Below, one piece after another: positions 1 to 8,628 of a DNA stretch of 64,000 nucleotides (its first letter is position 1; each line of letters starts with the position of its first letter). The translations under genes were made by a program, and so were the position numbers. Where the stretch lies: contig NZ_LZHW01000026.1 of the NCBI RefSeq assembly GCF_001667265.1, positions 1 through 64,000 on the forward strand, in the 5' to 3' direction. The notes beneath the pieces were generated by a model, which saw only the letters and a program-made list of their open reading frames with translations, was not told where the DNA came from and did not search any database. The DNA comes from Mycobacterium sp. ACS4331 (GTDB lineage: Bacteria; Actinomycetota; Actinomycetes; Mycobacteriales; Mycobacteriaceae).

Positions 1-2421
1 GGCGGGCCGCGTGATCGGCGGCAGCCCAGGGATGTTGATGACGTTCGGCGGCGGCACCGGCGGAAGTCCAGCATCGGGTGGCGGCGGCGGCGCGTCCGGC
101 GGGGGGACGTACACCGGCTCCGGGACCACTCCGGTGCTGGTGTTGATCGTGATGATCGATCCGGGAATGGTCTTGCCATTCGGGGTGGTGCCCACCACCG
201 ATCCCTTGGAGGCGTAACTGTTGACCGGCGTCGGCTGATCGGCGACGCGGAACCCGGCGTCCTCCAACTTCTTACGCGCCGCGTCGAGTTTCAGCCCGGT
301 CACCGACGGCACCTCGCCGCCCGGCCCGCCGTCGACGTAACGCGGATCGGTGGGCGGCATCGTGACCTCACCGAAGTCCTCGGCGATCGGCTCCATCGCC
401 AGAAACCAGGTCTGGGCGGGCCCCTGACCGCCGTACAGCGTGCCGGAACCGCACTTTCGCAGCGGGTACGAACACAGGCCCGACGGCGAGGAGGAGTCGT
501 CGAAGATGTAGTTGGCCGCCGCGTACTGGTTGGTGAATCCGAGGAATGCCGACGACCGGTGCGACTCGGTGGTGCCGGTCTTGCCCGACATGGGCAGGGT
601 CCAACCGACCGAACCGGCCGCCGCGGCGGCCGTGCCGCTGGTGTGGTCCTTGCCCAGCGCGTTGGCCAGGGTGTTCGCCAAACCTTCGGGCACGGCCTGC
701 TCACACTTGGGCGTATCCAGCGCCACCTCGCGACCGTTGCGATCGAAGATCTTGTCGATCGGTGTCGGCGGGCACCACACCCCACCGGAGGCCAGCGTCG
801 CCGCCACATTCGACAGTTCAAGCGGGTTGAGCTCCAGCGGCCCCAGCGTGAAGGAACCGAGGTTCTGCTTCTTGACGTAGTCGGCGATGCTGTCGTTGCT
901 GTCGGGATCATAGGCGCGCGCGGTGCCCGGTTCGGCGTAGGACCGCAGCCCCAACCGCACCGCCATGTCGACCGCGCGCGGTACGCCGATCTGCGCGATC
1001 AGATTCGCGAACGCCGTGTTGGGGGACTTCGCGAGAGCGTCGGTGACGTTCATCTTGCCGGCATAACCAGCTCCCGCGTTCCTCACACACCACGTCTCAG
1101 CCGGGCAGCCGTCGGTGTCGCTGCTGCCCAGACCCTTGCCGCGGAACGTCTGCGGCACGTCGAGTTGGGCGTTGATGCCCATGCCCATCTCCAGGGCGGC
1201 CGCGGTGGTGAAGATCTTGAAGATCGACCCGGCCCCGTCGCCGACGAGGGAGAACGGCTGCGGCTGCACGGTCTCGTTGGCGTCGAGGTTCAGACCGAAC
1301 GTGCGGTTGTCGCCCATCGCGACCACGCGGTGCGCGTCCTTCCCCGGCTTGATGACACTCATGACGCTCGCGACGCCGTCGGCCTCGGGGTCAGCGACGG
1401 TGTCGATCGCGTTCTTCACGCTGTCCTGCACCTTCGGGTCGAGCGTGGTGCGGATCAGGTAACCGTTGCGGGCGACCTCCTCCTTGGAGAGCCCGGCGCG
1501 GGCGAGGTACTGCAGCGCGTACTCGCAGAAGAACGCACGGTCGCCCGCGGCGATGCAGCCCTGCGGCAGCGGCTTGGCCTTGGGCAGCACCCCCAACGGC
1601 TGCGCCTTGGCGGCGCGCAGTTCATCGGCTTTCTCGGGCAGGTTGTCGATCAAGGTGTCCAGCACGACGTTGCGCCGCGCCAGCGCGCCCTCGGGATTGG
1701 TGTACGGGTTGAGCGCACTGGTCGACTGCACGATGCCGGCCAGCATCGCGGCCTGCTGCCAGTTCAGGTCGCCGGCGTTGACCCCGAAGTAGGTCTTGGC
1801 CGCGTCCTGCACGCCGAAGGAGCCGTTGCCGAAGGACACCAGATTCAGATAGCGGGTCAGGATCTCGGGCTTGGACAGCTCCGTGTCCAGGGCCAGGGCC
1901 ATCCGTATCTCGCGCAGCTTGCGGGCCGGGCTGGCCTCGATGGCGGCCCGGCGTTCGGCATCGGTCTGGGCGGTGACCAGCAGGTTGTAGTTCTTGATGT
2001 ACTGCTGCTCGATGGTCGAGCCGCCCCGGGTTTCGGTGTTGCCCTTCAGGTAGCCGACGAGACCGGTCAGAGTGCCCTGGACGTCCACACCGCTGTGTTC
2101 GCTGAAGCGCTTGTCCTCGATGGACACGATCGCGAGCTTCATGGTGTCGGCGATGCGGTCGCCGGGCACCACCCAGCGGCGCTGCGCATACAGCCAGGCG
2201 ATGGGCTGGCCGGCGGCGTCGACCATGGTGGTCACGATGGGCGCATCGCCCTTGAGCAGTTGCGTAGCGTCGTGCTCTGTGGTCGTGGAGACCCGCATGA
2301 CGATGACGCCCGCCACGCCCGCCGCGGGAAACATCAGGGCCGCCGTGAGCACCCCGGCCAGTACGCAGTACAAGGCTAGGTGGGCTAACGTCCTCCGTTT
2401 GCCCGAGGGCTCCTCCGGCAT
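1..2421 (-). CDS. Bifunctional class A penicillin-binding protein with PASTA domain (PonA2/PonA3 type), 3' end missing
   Basis: Bifunctional peptidoglycan glycosyltransferase/transpeptidase acting on the outer face of the membrane. 807 codons are present and there is no stop before the window edge. Seen in order: a short cytoplasmic tail and one membrane segment (about residues 10-33), a GT51 domain with catalytic Glu102 in EDKRFSEH, a transpeptidase domain with SIFK (399-402) and KTG (614-616), then a PASTA domain from about residue 701 and a proline-rich tail. This order and much of the text match M. tuberculosis PonA2, but no whiB4 is visible beside it, so it may be the PonA3 paralogue of environmental species. 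The start is ATG (MPEEPSGKR); a GTG two codons upstream is possible. PASTA usually binds muropeptide or uncrosslinked peptidoglycan. Confidence 0.93.
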   Translation of the reverse strand, partial: MPEEPSGKRRTLAHLALYCVLAGVLTAALMFPAAGVAGVIVMRVSTTTEHDATQLLKGDAPIVTTMVDAAGQPIAWLYAQRRWVVPGDRIADTMKLAIVSIEDKRFSEHSGVDVQGTLTGLVGYLKGNTETRGGSTIEQQYIKNYNLLVTAQTDAERRAAIEASPARKLREIRMALALDTELSKPEILTRYLNLVSFGNGSFGVQDAAKTYFGVNAGDLNWQQAAMLAGIVQSTSALNPYTNPEGALARRNVVLDTLIDNLPEKADELRAAKAQPLGVLPKAKPLPQGCIAAGDRAFFCEYALQYLARAGLSKEEVARNGYLIRTTLDPKVQDSVKNAIDTVADPEADGVASVMSVIKPGKDAHRVVAMGDNRTFGLNLDANETVQPQPFSLVGDGAGSIFKIFTTAAALEMGMGINAQLDVPQTFRGKGLGSSDTDGCPAETWCVRNAGAGYAGKMNVTDALAKSPNTAFANLIAQIGVPRAVDMAVRLGLRSYAEPGTARAYDPDSNDSIADYVKKQNLGSFTLGPLELNPLELSNVAATLASGGVWCPPTPIDKIFDRNGREVALDTPKCEQAVPEGLANTLANALGKDHTSGTAAAAAGSVGWTLPMSGKTGTTESHRSSAFLGFTNQYAAANYIFDDSSSPSGLCSYPLRKCGSGTLYGGQGPAQTWFLAMEPIAEDFGEVTMPPTDPRYVDGGPGGEVPSVTGLKLDAARKKLEDAGFRVADQPTPVNSYASKGSVVGTTPNGKTIPGSIITINTSTGVVPEPVYVPPPDAPPPPPDAGLPPVPPPNVINIPGLPPITRPA

Positions 2422-2466
2422 GTCCACCAGCCTAGGACTCAACGCAAACCGCCTTTGCCGAATGGG

Positions 2467-4554
2467 TCAGGTCACCAGCGCCTCACAGGTGATCGGCAGG
2501 TCGCGGATCCGTACGCCCGTCGCGTGGTGGATCGCGTTGGCGACCGCGGCGGCCGATCCGACGATGCCGATCTCCCCGGCGCCGCGCGTACCCATCGGGT
2601 TGGCGTGCTGGTCGACACTGTCGAGCCAGCAGGCGTCGATGTTGGGGACGTCGGCGTGAGAGCTGAAGTGGTAGGTCGCCAGATCCTGCGTGACGACGTG
2701 GCCGAAGCGGTGGTCGCGCACGCTGTCCTCGTGCAGCGCCATGGACAGGCCCATGGTCATGCCGCCGATCAGCTGCGAGCGCAGGGTGGACGGATTGACG
2801 ACCCTTCCGACGGAGAAGACGCCGAGCATCCGCGGGATTCGGATCTCGCCGGTGAACCAGTTGACGTGGGCTTCGGCGAACTGGGCGCCGAAGGAATACA
2901 TGCCGTAGTTCTCGACGTCGGTGTTCTCGGGCGCCTCGGCCGTGGTGGCCGCCCCCGGTGCCGGATTGTCCCCGTGCTCGGCGCGGAAGGCCTGGGCCGC
3001 GGCGTGGATCGCCGATCCCCAGGAACTGATGCCCGACGACCCGCCCGCCACTGACGCCGATGGCAGCTCGGTGTCGCCGATGTGCAGGTCGACGGTGCCG
3101 GGGTCGCAGCCGAGGACGTCGGCCGCGACCTGCGTGAGCGCGGTCCAGGCGCCGGTGCCGATGTCGACCGCGCCGATCTGCACCGTGTAGTGGCCGGGCT
3201 TGGTGCATTCGATACGCGCGGCATTGCCGGGCATGTTCATCGCCGGGTACACGGAGGAGGCCACACCCGTGCCGATCAGCCATTCCCCGTTGCTGCGCAC
3301 ACCCGCATCGGGATTCCTGGGTTCCCAATCGAAGCGCTCCGCCCCGGTGCGCAGGCATTCGACGAGCCGGCGGTCCGACCACGGGTTGCCGGTCTCCGGG
3401 TCGGTCTCGGGCTCGTTACGGATGCGCAGCTCGATCGGGTCGAGGCCGCACGCTTCGGCCAGTTCGTCCATCGCGACCTCAAGGGCGAACATACCGGGGC
3501 ATTCGCCGGGCGCGCGCATCCAGAATGGAACGGGCACATCGAGTTTCGCGAGACGGTGGGAGGTGCTGCGGGTTTCGGACCGGTACATCATCCGGGCCGG
3601 GACCGCGGTCTGCTCGGCGTACTCCTTGACGGTCGCGGTCTGCTCGACGACGTCGTGGCTGAGCGCGGTGAGCATGCCGTCCCGGCGGGCGCCGAGTCGG
3701 ACGTGCTGGATGGTCGGCGTGCGGTAGCCGACGACGGCGAACATCTGCTGACGGGTCAGGGCCAGTTTGACCGGTCTGCCCGGAACGCGCTGGGCGGCCA
3801 TCACCGCCAGGACGTTGTGCGAATGCGGCGCGCCCTTGGAGCCGAAGCCGCCGCCGACGTTCTTGGCAATGACCCGGATGTTCTCCTTGTCCAGGCCGAA
3901 CAGGGTGGCCAACTGCTCACGCACCGCGTGCACGCCCTGGGTGGAGTCGTACAGCGTCAGGGCAGGTCCGTCGTTGTCCCACAAGGCGATACAGGCATGC
4001 GGTTCCATCGGGTTGTTGTGCTCGTGCGGCGTGGTGTAGGTCTGCTCGACCGTGATCTCGGCGTCGCGCAGGGCCTGTTCGACATCACCCTCGGCGGTGT
4101 CGGTGGGGTGCCCGGAGTTGACCTCCTCGGGCGCGTAGAGACCGGGGTGGTCACCGCGCAACTCCGTGTCGTGCGTCTCGGTGTCGTACTCCACGTCGAT
4201 GAGACCCGCGGCGTGGCGCGCGATCTCGGGGCTCTCAGCGATGACCCCGCCGATGATCAGCCCGCGGTAGCTGACGATGTCGTCCTGCAGGATCGTGAGG
4301 TCACCGTCGTCGGTGTCCTCCAGGCGCGGCGCGTCGAAGACCGTGAGGATGTGGCGTACGCCGTCGACGGCGTCGGCCCGCGCGGTGTCCATGCGCGTCA
4401 CGCGACCCTTGGCGATCGTCGCCTGAACCGGCTGCAGGTACAGCGGGGCGTCGAGTCGGTACTCGAACGCGTACGGGGCGGTTCCGGTGACCTTGGCGGG
4501 CCCGTCCAGGCGGGTCAGCGGGGTGCCCATCGCGCGCGGTGTCACGGCCGTCAT
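2467..4554 (-). CDS. Molybdenum hydroxylase large (Moco-binding) subunit, xanthine dehydrogenase/aldehyde oxidoreductase family
   Basis: Catalytic subunit (695 aa) of a three-subunit xanthine-oxidase-family enzyme that hydroxylates aldehydes or N-heterocycles. Visible motifs are the N-terminal hammerhead region beginning MGTPLTRLDGPAKVTG, the Moco-loop sequence NVGGGFGSKG, and GAGE near the C-terminus, whose Glu (about residue 661) should be the catalytic base. The ATG overlaps the FAD subunit's TGA by one base (TGATG), so translation is probably coupled. Size and partners fit the E. coli PaoABC (YagTSR) group better than true xanthine dehydrogenases. Substrate unknown. No maturation chaperone of the PaoD/XdhC type is seen nearby. 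The reading frame stays open upstream through the FAD gene, but the TGATG junction and the homology start fix the N-terminus. Confidence 0.93.
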   Translation of the reverse strand: MTAVTPRAMGTPLTRLDGPAKVTGTAPYAFEYRLDAPLYLQPVQATIAKGRVTRMDTARADAVDGVRHILTVFDAPRLEDTDDGDLTILQDDIVSYRGLIIGGVIAESPEIARHAAGLIDVEYDTETHDTELRGDHPGLYAPEEVNSGHPTDTAEGDVEQALRDAEITVEQTYTTPHEHNNPMEPHACIALWDNDGPALTLYDSTQGVHAVREQLATLFGLDKENIRVIAKNVGGGFGSKGAPHSHNVLAVMAAQRVPGRPVKLALTRQQMFAVVGYRTPTIQHVRLGARRDGMLTALSHDVVEQTATVKEYAEQTAVPARMMYRSETRSTSHRLAKLDVPVPFWMRAPGECPGMFALEVAMDELAEACGLDPIELRIRNEPETDPETGNPWSDRRLVECLRTGAERFDWEPRNPDAGVRSNGEWLIGTGVASSVYPAMNMPGNAARIECTKPGHYTVQIGAVDIGTGAWTALTQVAADVLGCDPGTVDLHIGDTELPSASVAGGSSGISSWGSAIHAAAQAFRAEHGDNPAPGAATTAEAPENTDVENYGMYSFGAQFAEAHVNWFTGEIRIPRMLGVFSVGRVVNPSTLRSQLIGGMTMGLSMALHEDSVRDHRFGHVVTQDLATYHFSSHADVPNIDACWLDSVDQHANPMGTRGAGEIGIVGSAAAVANAIHHATGVRIRDLPITCEALVT

Positions 4555-5543
4555 CACTGGTGTCCCTCCACGAGGCGAAGCAGAGTGGCGACGATCGCGC
4601 GCCTGGTGAGCTCGACCTTGAATTCGTTGCCCGGCAGCGGGTTCGCCTGCTCCAGTTCCTTGTCGGCGGCCGCCCGGAACGTGTCTTCGCTGGCGGGTCT
4701 GCCCTGCAGCGACTGCTCTGCGCGGTGTGCGCGCCAGGGTTTGTGAGCGACGCCGCCGAGCGCCAGCCGCGCCGAGGTGATGGTGCCGTCCTCGGTGACC
4801 AGTTCGGCGGCGACCGAGGTCAGCGCGAAGGCATAGGACGCGCGGTCGCGGACCTTGCGGTAGGTGGAGCGTGCACCGTCGAGCGGTGTCGGAATCTCGA
4901 CCGCCGTGATCAGGGCTCCCGCAGGCAGATTGGTGTCGCGGTCGGGGCGGTCCCCGGGGAGGCGATGGAAGTCGACGAGCGGCAGGCGGTGTTCGCCGGC
5001 GGTGTCTGCGTAGACGACGTCGGCGTCGAGCGCGGCCAGTGCGACGGCCACGTCGGAGGGGTGCACGGCCACGCAGTGTTCGGAGGCGCCGAGGATCGCG
5101 TGATAGCGGACATATCCGCCAATGGCGGAGCAGCCCTCGCCCGGCGTCCGCTTGTTGCAGGGTGTCGTCACGTCCTGGAAGTAGACGCAGCGGGTGCGCT
5201 GCAACAGATTTCCCGCGGTGGTGGCGAGGTTGCGCAGTTGTCCCGAGGCGCCCGCCAGCAGAGCGCGGGACAGCACCGGGTGTCGCGAGCGGACGATCGG
5301 GTGCGCGGCGAGGTCGCTGTTGCGGACGTCGGCCCCGATCCGCAGCGTGCCGTCGTCGAGTTGGTCGATGTCGGTCAGGGGCAGATGCCCGACGTCGACC
5401 ACCAGACTGGGTTCGACGACGCCGAGTTTCATGTGATCGACGAGGTTGGTGCCTCCGGCCAGGAACACCGCATCGGGTCGGTCGGCGACGGTGGTGACGG
5501 CGTCCTCGACGCTGGTGGCGCGGTGATAGGCGAAGGGGATCAT
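4554..5543 (-). CDS. Molybdenum hydroxylase FAD-binding subunit with predicted [4Fe-4S] insert (PaoB/HcrB-like)
   Basis: Medium subunit (329 aa) that carries FAD and passes electrons between the Fe-S subunit and the final acceptor. FAD-binding loops are seen as AGGTNLVDHMK (residues 29-39) and ASGQLRNLATTAGN (99-112). Four cysteines at residues 119, 129, 138 and 157 (RCVYF, PCNKR, GCSAI, HCVAV) sit where PaoB and 4-hydroxybenzoyl-CoA reductase HcrB bind an additional [4Fe-4S] cluster; ordinary CoxM-type subunits lack them. The gene overlaps the 2Fe-2S gene by 4 bp upstream and the Moco gene by 1 bp downstream, so all three are one operon. The cluster is inferred from the cysteine pattern. Confidence 0.92.
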   Translation of the reverse strand: MIPFAYHRATSVEDAVTTVADRPDAVFLAGGTNLVDHMKLGVVEPSLVVDVGHLPLTDIDQLDDGTLRIGADVRNSDLAAHPIVRSRHPVLSRALLAGASGQLRNLATTAGNLLQRTRCVYFQDVTTPCNKRTPGEGCSAIGGYVRYHAILGASEHCVAVHPSDVAVALAALDADVVYADTAGEHRLPLVDFHRLPGDRPDRDTNLPAGALITAVEIPTPLDGARSTYRKVRDRASYAFALTSVAAELVTEDGTITSARLALGGVAHKPWRAHRAEQSLQGRPASEDTFRAAADKELEQANPLPGNEFKVELTRRAIVATLLRLVEGHQ

Positions 5544-6055
5544 CGGGCCGCCTCATGGATCGCGGCGACGATGTTCGGGTAGGCCGCACAGCGACACAGG
5601 TTGCCGCTCATGCGTTCTCGAATCTCCTCGTCGGTCAGGTCCGGTGGGTTCTCCAGGTGTTCGGTGACGTGGCTGGGCGCACCGTCCTTGACCTCCTCGA
5701 GCATGCCCACGGCCGAGCAGATCTGGCCGGGCGTGCAGTAACCGCACTGAAATCCGTCGTGGTCGAGGAACGCCTGCGCGACGGGATGCAGCGCGGTCTG
5801 GTCACCGAGTCCGGCGGCGGTGAGGATCTCCGCACCGTCGTGGGCCACCGCCAGGGCCAGGCACGTGGTGGCTCGCCGGCCGTCGATGAGCACCGTGCAC
5901 GATCCGCACTGACCGTGGTCGCAGCCCTTCTTGGGTGCCGTGACGCCGAGGTGTTCCCTGAGCAGGTCGAGCAGGGTGGTGCGGTTGTCGATCCGGGTCT
6001 GGTGTGTGGTGCCGTCTACGACGACCGAGACCTCAGTGAAGTGGGCTGACTCCAT
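5540..6055 (-). CDS. Molybdenum hydroxylase 2Fe-2S subunit
   Basis: Small electron-transfer subunit (171 aa) with two [2Fe-2S] clusters. The plant-type ferredoxin cluster is seen as C45, C50, C53 and C65 (KKGCDHGQCGSC). The second, helical cluster is C104/C107 (FQCGYCTPGQ) with C154/C156 (GNLCRCAAYP). First gene of the operon; its last bases overlap the FAD subunit start by 4 bp. There is no twin-arginine leader at the N-terminus (MESAHFTEVSVVVDG), unlike periplasmic PaoA, so the complex is probably cytoplasmic. No linked regulator is visible; the next upstream gene on this strand is vsr, 36 bp away. Confidence 0.95.
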   Translation of the reverse strand: MESAHFTEVSVVVDGTTHQTRIDNRTTLLDLLREHLGVTAPKKGCDHGQCGSCTVLIDGRRATTCLALAVAHDGAEILTAAGLGDQTALHPVAQAFLDHDGFQCGYCTPGQICSAVGMLEEVKDGAPSHVTEHLENPPDLTDEEIRERMSGNLCRCAAYPNIVAAIHEAAR

Positions 6056-6091
6056 TGGTGGGGGTTACCCGGGGAGGGACTGCTGAAACGG

Positions 6092-6523
6092 TCAGCCGCC
6101 CGCTCGCCGCTCCCGCACGATCGCGGCGATCCGCTCGGCGGCCACCAAGGGATCTTCGTGCTCCCAGACCCGCACCACGGTCCAGCCCGCGGCGTCCATC
6201 AGTTCATCGGTGTTGCGGTCGCGTGCGCGGTTCCCCTCGACCTTGTTGCGCCAGAACTCGGAATTGGCCCGCGGCGCGGTGTAGTGCTCGGGACAGCCAT
6301 GCCAGAAGCACCCGTCGACGTAGACCGCGATGCGCAGCGGCCGGAAGACGATGTCGGCGGTCCGTCGAAGACCCGGGATCGGCCGGGCCGCGACCCGGAA
6401 CCGCAGACCCATCGCGTGCAGCGCCGAGCGCAGCGCCTTCTCCGGGCCGGTGTCGCGGCTGCGGTTGGCGCGCATGGTCTCGCGTGCGATGTGCGACGAG
6501 GCCCACGACTCGCCGGTGCTCAT
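6092..6523 (-). CDS. vsr: Very short patch repair endonuclease (Vsr)
   Basis: Mismatch-specific nicking endonuclease that starts repair of T:G mismatches produced when 5-methylcytosine deaminates at methyltransferase sites. The 143-aa protein has the Vsr order: RSRDTGPEKALRSALHAMG near the N-terminus, the catalytic-core stretch TADIVFRPLRIAVYVDG, the zinc-site region FWHGCPEHY, and the C-terminal RVWEHE. ATG is chosen (MSTGESW); a GTG three codons upstream is possible. Placement next to an m5C methyltransferase and a probable endonuclease fits its normal partnership. It diverges from the endonuclease across only 62 bp, which must hold both promoters. Confidence 0.93.
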   Translation of the reverse strand: MSTGESWASSHIARETMRANRSRDTGPEKALRSALHAMGLRFRVAARPIPGLRRTADIVFRPLRIAVYVDGCFWHGCPEHYTAPRANSEFWRNKVEGNRARDRNTDELMDAAGWTVVRVWEHEDPLVAAERIAAIVRERRAGG

Positions 6524-6585
6524 AAGGGCCACGGTAACGGTCGGGTGCCCGTCGCCGCATCGTCGCGCACTGCGAGAATCAGGGC

Positions 6586-7362
6586 ATGCCGGCCCAAGAC
6601 GACGCCCGGGAAACCCAGATGGTCTGGATGTTCAATCTCTCGGTGCCGCCGGACCGGCGACGGGCCGACATCGACGCCTATCTGGAGCTCGACGAGTCGG
6701 CCGACCCCATCCCGTTCGAGCTGAAGTCCACGACCGGCAATTCGGTGTCCACGGTGCGCGACTTCGGGCCCGAGCACATCGAGAAGTGGGCACACCTGCA
6801 CTGGCTGTTCGCGTTCTACGCCAAGGACGCGACGACGCTGCGGCACTGCTACTACGCGTCACCGGCCGACATGGCCGACTGGATCGCCGAGAAGAAGCGC
6901 TACGTCCGGCCCGACTTCGTGCTGGCGCAGCGCGCCCCGGGCCGGATCACCGACGACGATCTGACCGAGGTGATCGGTACCGGCAGCGACTTCTCGCTGG
7001 CCGACGCCCGGCGCATCATGAAGAACCAGTGGAGCGCGCAGCAGTACCGCGCCGGCGCTGACCTGCCCGGTTCGCGCTACTCGCGGGCCAAGATGCTGGA
7101 GCTCCTGCAGGACCGGCTCAGCTACGTGATCCGTCGCGGCGCGACGCTGAACAATCCGCACATCCCCGAGAGCTACCTGATCGAGCACGGCCTGACGCCG
7201 ATCACCAAGGACCATGCGCTGCACCTGCGGGACCTGGTGCGCGGCTATCTGGCCAACCGGTCGGCGAAGCTCGAGCAGGGTGTGCTGCCGCTTGAGGATC
7301 TGGTGGACCCGGTGATCGCCGCTCAGGCCAAGGCGTCTGCCACGGACGACGCCAACGCGTAG
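6586..7362 (+). CDS. Probable type II restriction endonuclease of the linked m5C modification system
   Basis: A 258-aa protein lying between vsr and the m5C methyltransferase, the usual place for the cognate restriction enzyme. The N-terminal part contains DIDAYLELDESADPIPFELK, which reads as a PD-(D/E)xK catalytic core: an acidic residue in the strand before and an ExK motif (FELKS) after. The following HIEKWAHLHWLF and RRGATLNNPHIP stretches are typical of soluble sequence-specific nucleases, but I cannot assign a family or recognition site. The stop lies inside the oppositely oriented methyltransferase gene (40-bp overlap). Function is inferred mainly from context plus the ExK motif. Confidence 0.72.
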   Translation: MPAQDDARETQMVWMFNLSVPPDRRRADIDAYLELDESADPIPFELKSTTGNSVSTVRDFGPEHIEKWAHLHWLFAFYAKDATTLRHCYYASPADMADWIAEKKRYVRPDFVLAQRAPGRITDDDLTEVIGTGSDFSLADARRIMKNQWSAQQYRAGADLPGSRYSRAKMLELLQDRLSYVIRRGATLNNPHIPESYLIEHGLTPITKDHALHLRDLVRGYLANRSAKLEQGVLPLEDLVDPVIAAQAKASATDDANA

Positions 7363-8531
7363 GCCATGGGTGGCGGCACGGCGTTGCCGATCTGGCCCAG
7401 CCGCATGTAGGTGGCACCGGCGAGCGGCCAGTCCTGCGGAAAGCCCTGCAGCACGGCCACATCGGGCACCGACAACCGGAAATGGCCGTTGGCTGGGACG
7501 AAGGCCCTGGCCTCCTCGCGTGTGGGTGCGACACCGTTCGGCCAGATCTGCAGCTGCTCGAACACCCTCTGCGCCGCGACGCTGTTGAGGATGCTGGTGG
7601 TGTGCCGCGGGCCGGTCAGGGTGCTGCGGATGGTGGGCGACAGGGTGTCGAACCCGATGTCGGACAGCCCCAGCGCCTCCCGGACGCCGAGGCAGCGCTC
7701 CAACCCGGCGGCGTCGGGATCGGTGTGACCGGGCCAGGCGTGTGTCGGCGCGGGCGGCACATACCGTTTGGCATCGGTCTTGCGCGCGAAGCCGACGAAG
7801 ATGACTCGGCGGCGGATCTGCGGAACCCCGAAATCCTCGCCGCGCAGCGTGAGCATCTGAATGTGATACCGATCCTCGAGCGGTTCGAGGATGTGGGTGC
7901 GCACGTAGTCGGCGAACTTCTTCGAGGCCAGCGCGGGCACATTCTCTGCGACGAACGCCTTCGGTCGGACGGTGCGGACGCAGCGGACGAACTCGGGCCA
8001 CATATCGCGGACGTCATTGGCTCCGGCCTGGCGGCCCGCGATGGAGAACGGTTGGCACGGCGGCCCGCCGTGCACCACGGCCACCTCGTTGCGCCACGGC
8101 GTCCACTTGGCCTTGGTGACGTCACCGTCCTGACCGCCGCGCACCTCCCAGTTGGGGCGCGCGCTGCGCAGTGTGTCGGCGGCGTGGGACAGGATCTCGA
8201 ATGACGCGGCGTGGCTGTAGCCGGCCCGGTCGAAGCCCAGATCCAGCCCGCCGCCGCCACTGAACAGCGACAACGTCGGCAGACCGTTGGCCTCCCGCTG
8301 GGGCATCAGGTCCAGTGGGTCGAGCTTCGGGACGTTGATGGCGTGCACCGGCTTGGTCAGGCCGCGCTGCGCGTCGAGCTTGGCGCGCCGGGATTTGACC
8401 GCGATGGCGCGGAAGCGGGCCCGCTGGCGGGCGGTCAGATCACGCGGCTGGTGGTGCTGGTTGGTCGACTTGATCCGTGAAGGCACGACGAAATCGGCTG
8501 GATCGTCCGGGTCCAGGGCCGATTCTGTCAA
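7323..8531 (-). CDS. DNA (cytosine-5-)-methyltransferase
   Basis: C5-cytosine methyltransferase (402 aa from the chosen start) that should protect host sites from the linked endonuclease. Canonical motifs appear in order: motif I LFSGGGGLDLGFD, motif IV GGPPCQPFSIAGRQ with catalytic Cys near residue 159, motif VI FVAENVP, motif VIII QIRRRVIFVGFAR, and motif X GNAVPPPMAYALA at the C-terminus; the target-recognition region lies between VIII and X. A TTG start (TTGACAGAATCG) is preferred because AAGGAG sits eight bases upstream; a GTG nine bases earlier would lie directly against that ribosome site. An 80-residue N-terminal extension precedes motif I. Confidence 0.95.
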   Translation of the reverse strand: MTESALDPDDPADFVVPSRIKSTNQHHQPRDLTARQRARFRAIAVKSRRAKLDAQRGLTKPVHAINVPKLDPLDLMPQREANGLPTLSLFSGGGGLDLGFDRAGYSHAASFEILSHAADTLRSARPNWEVRGGQDGDVTKAKWTPWRNEVAVVHGGPPCQPFSIAGRQAGANDVRDMWPEFVRCVRTVRPKAFVAENVPALASKKFADYVRTHILEPLEDRYHIQMLTLRGEDFGVPQIRRRVIFVGFARKTDAKRYVPPAPTHAWPGHTDPDAAGLERCLGVREALGLSDIGFDTLSPTIRSTLTGPRHTTSILNSVAAQRVFEQLQIWPNGVAPTREEARAFVPANGHFRLSVPDVAVLQGFPQDWPLAGATYMRLGQIGNAVPPPMAYALASSVADALA

Positions 8532-8580
8532 CGGGAACACTCCTTGGCTGCCATCTGGTCAACACGGTGATCGTAATGCG

Positions 8581-8598
8581 GGGGACCGACACGTCCCC
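8581..8598. promoter_or_regulatory. Inverted repeat GGGGAC-N6-GTCCCC between methyltransferase and hydrolase
   Basis: A perfect 6-bp inverted repeat lies 50 bp upstream of the methyltransferase start and 31 bp downstream of the hydrolase stop. It could be an operator of the modification gene or a short terminator hairpin for the hydrolase. There is no T-run after it, and the data do not separate the two readings. Confidence 0.4.
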
Positions 8599-8628
8599 TG
8601 AGGCGAGCCGACGCGCGCCGTCCTTCCT

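Noticed and set aside
559..2379. Long plus-strand frame opposite the penicillin-binding protein
   Set aside because: It mirrors a real gene with full GT51/transpeptidase motifs; its translation is Arg/Gly/Val-rich without domains, as expected for GC-rich antisense.
4555..5589. Upstream extension of the Moco subunit frame through the FAD gene
   Set aside because: The FAD and 2Fe-2S genes clearly occupy this region in other frames, and the TGATG junction gives the proper start.
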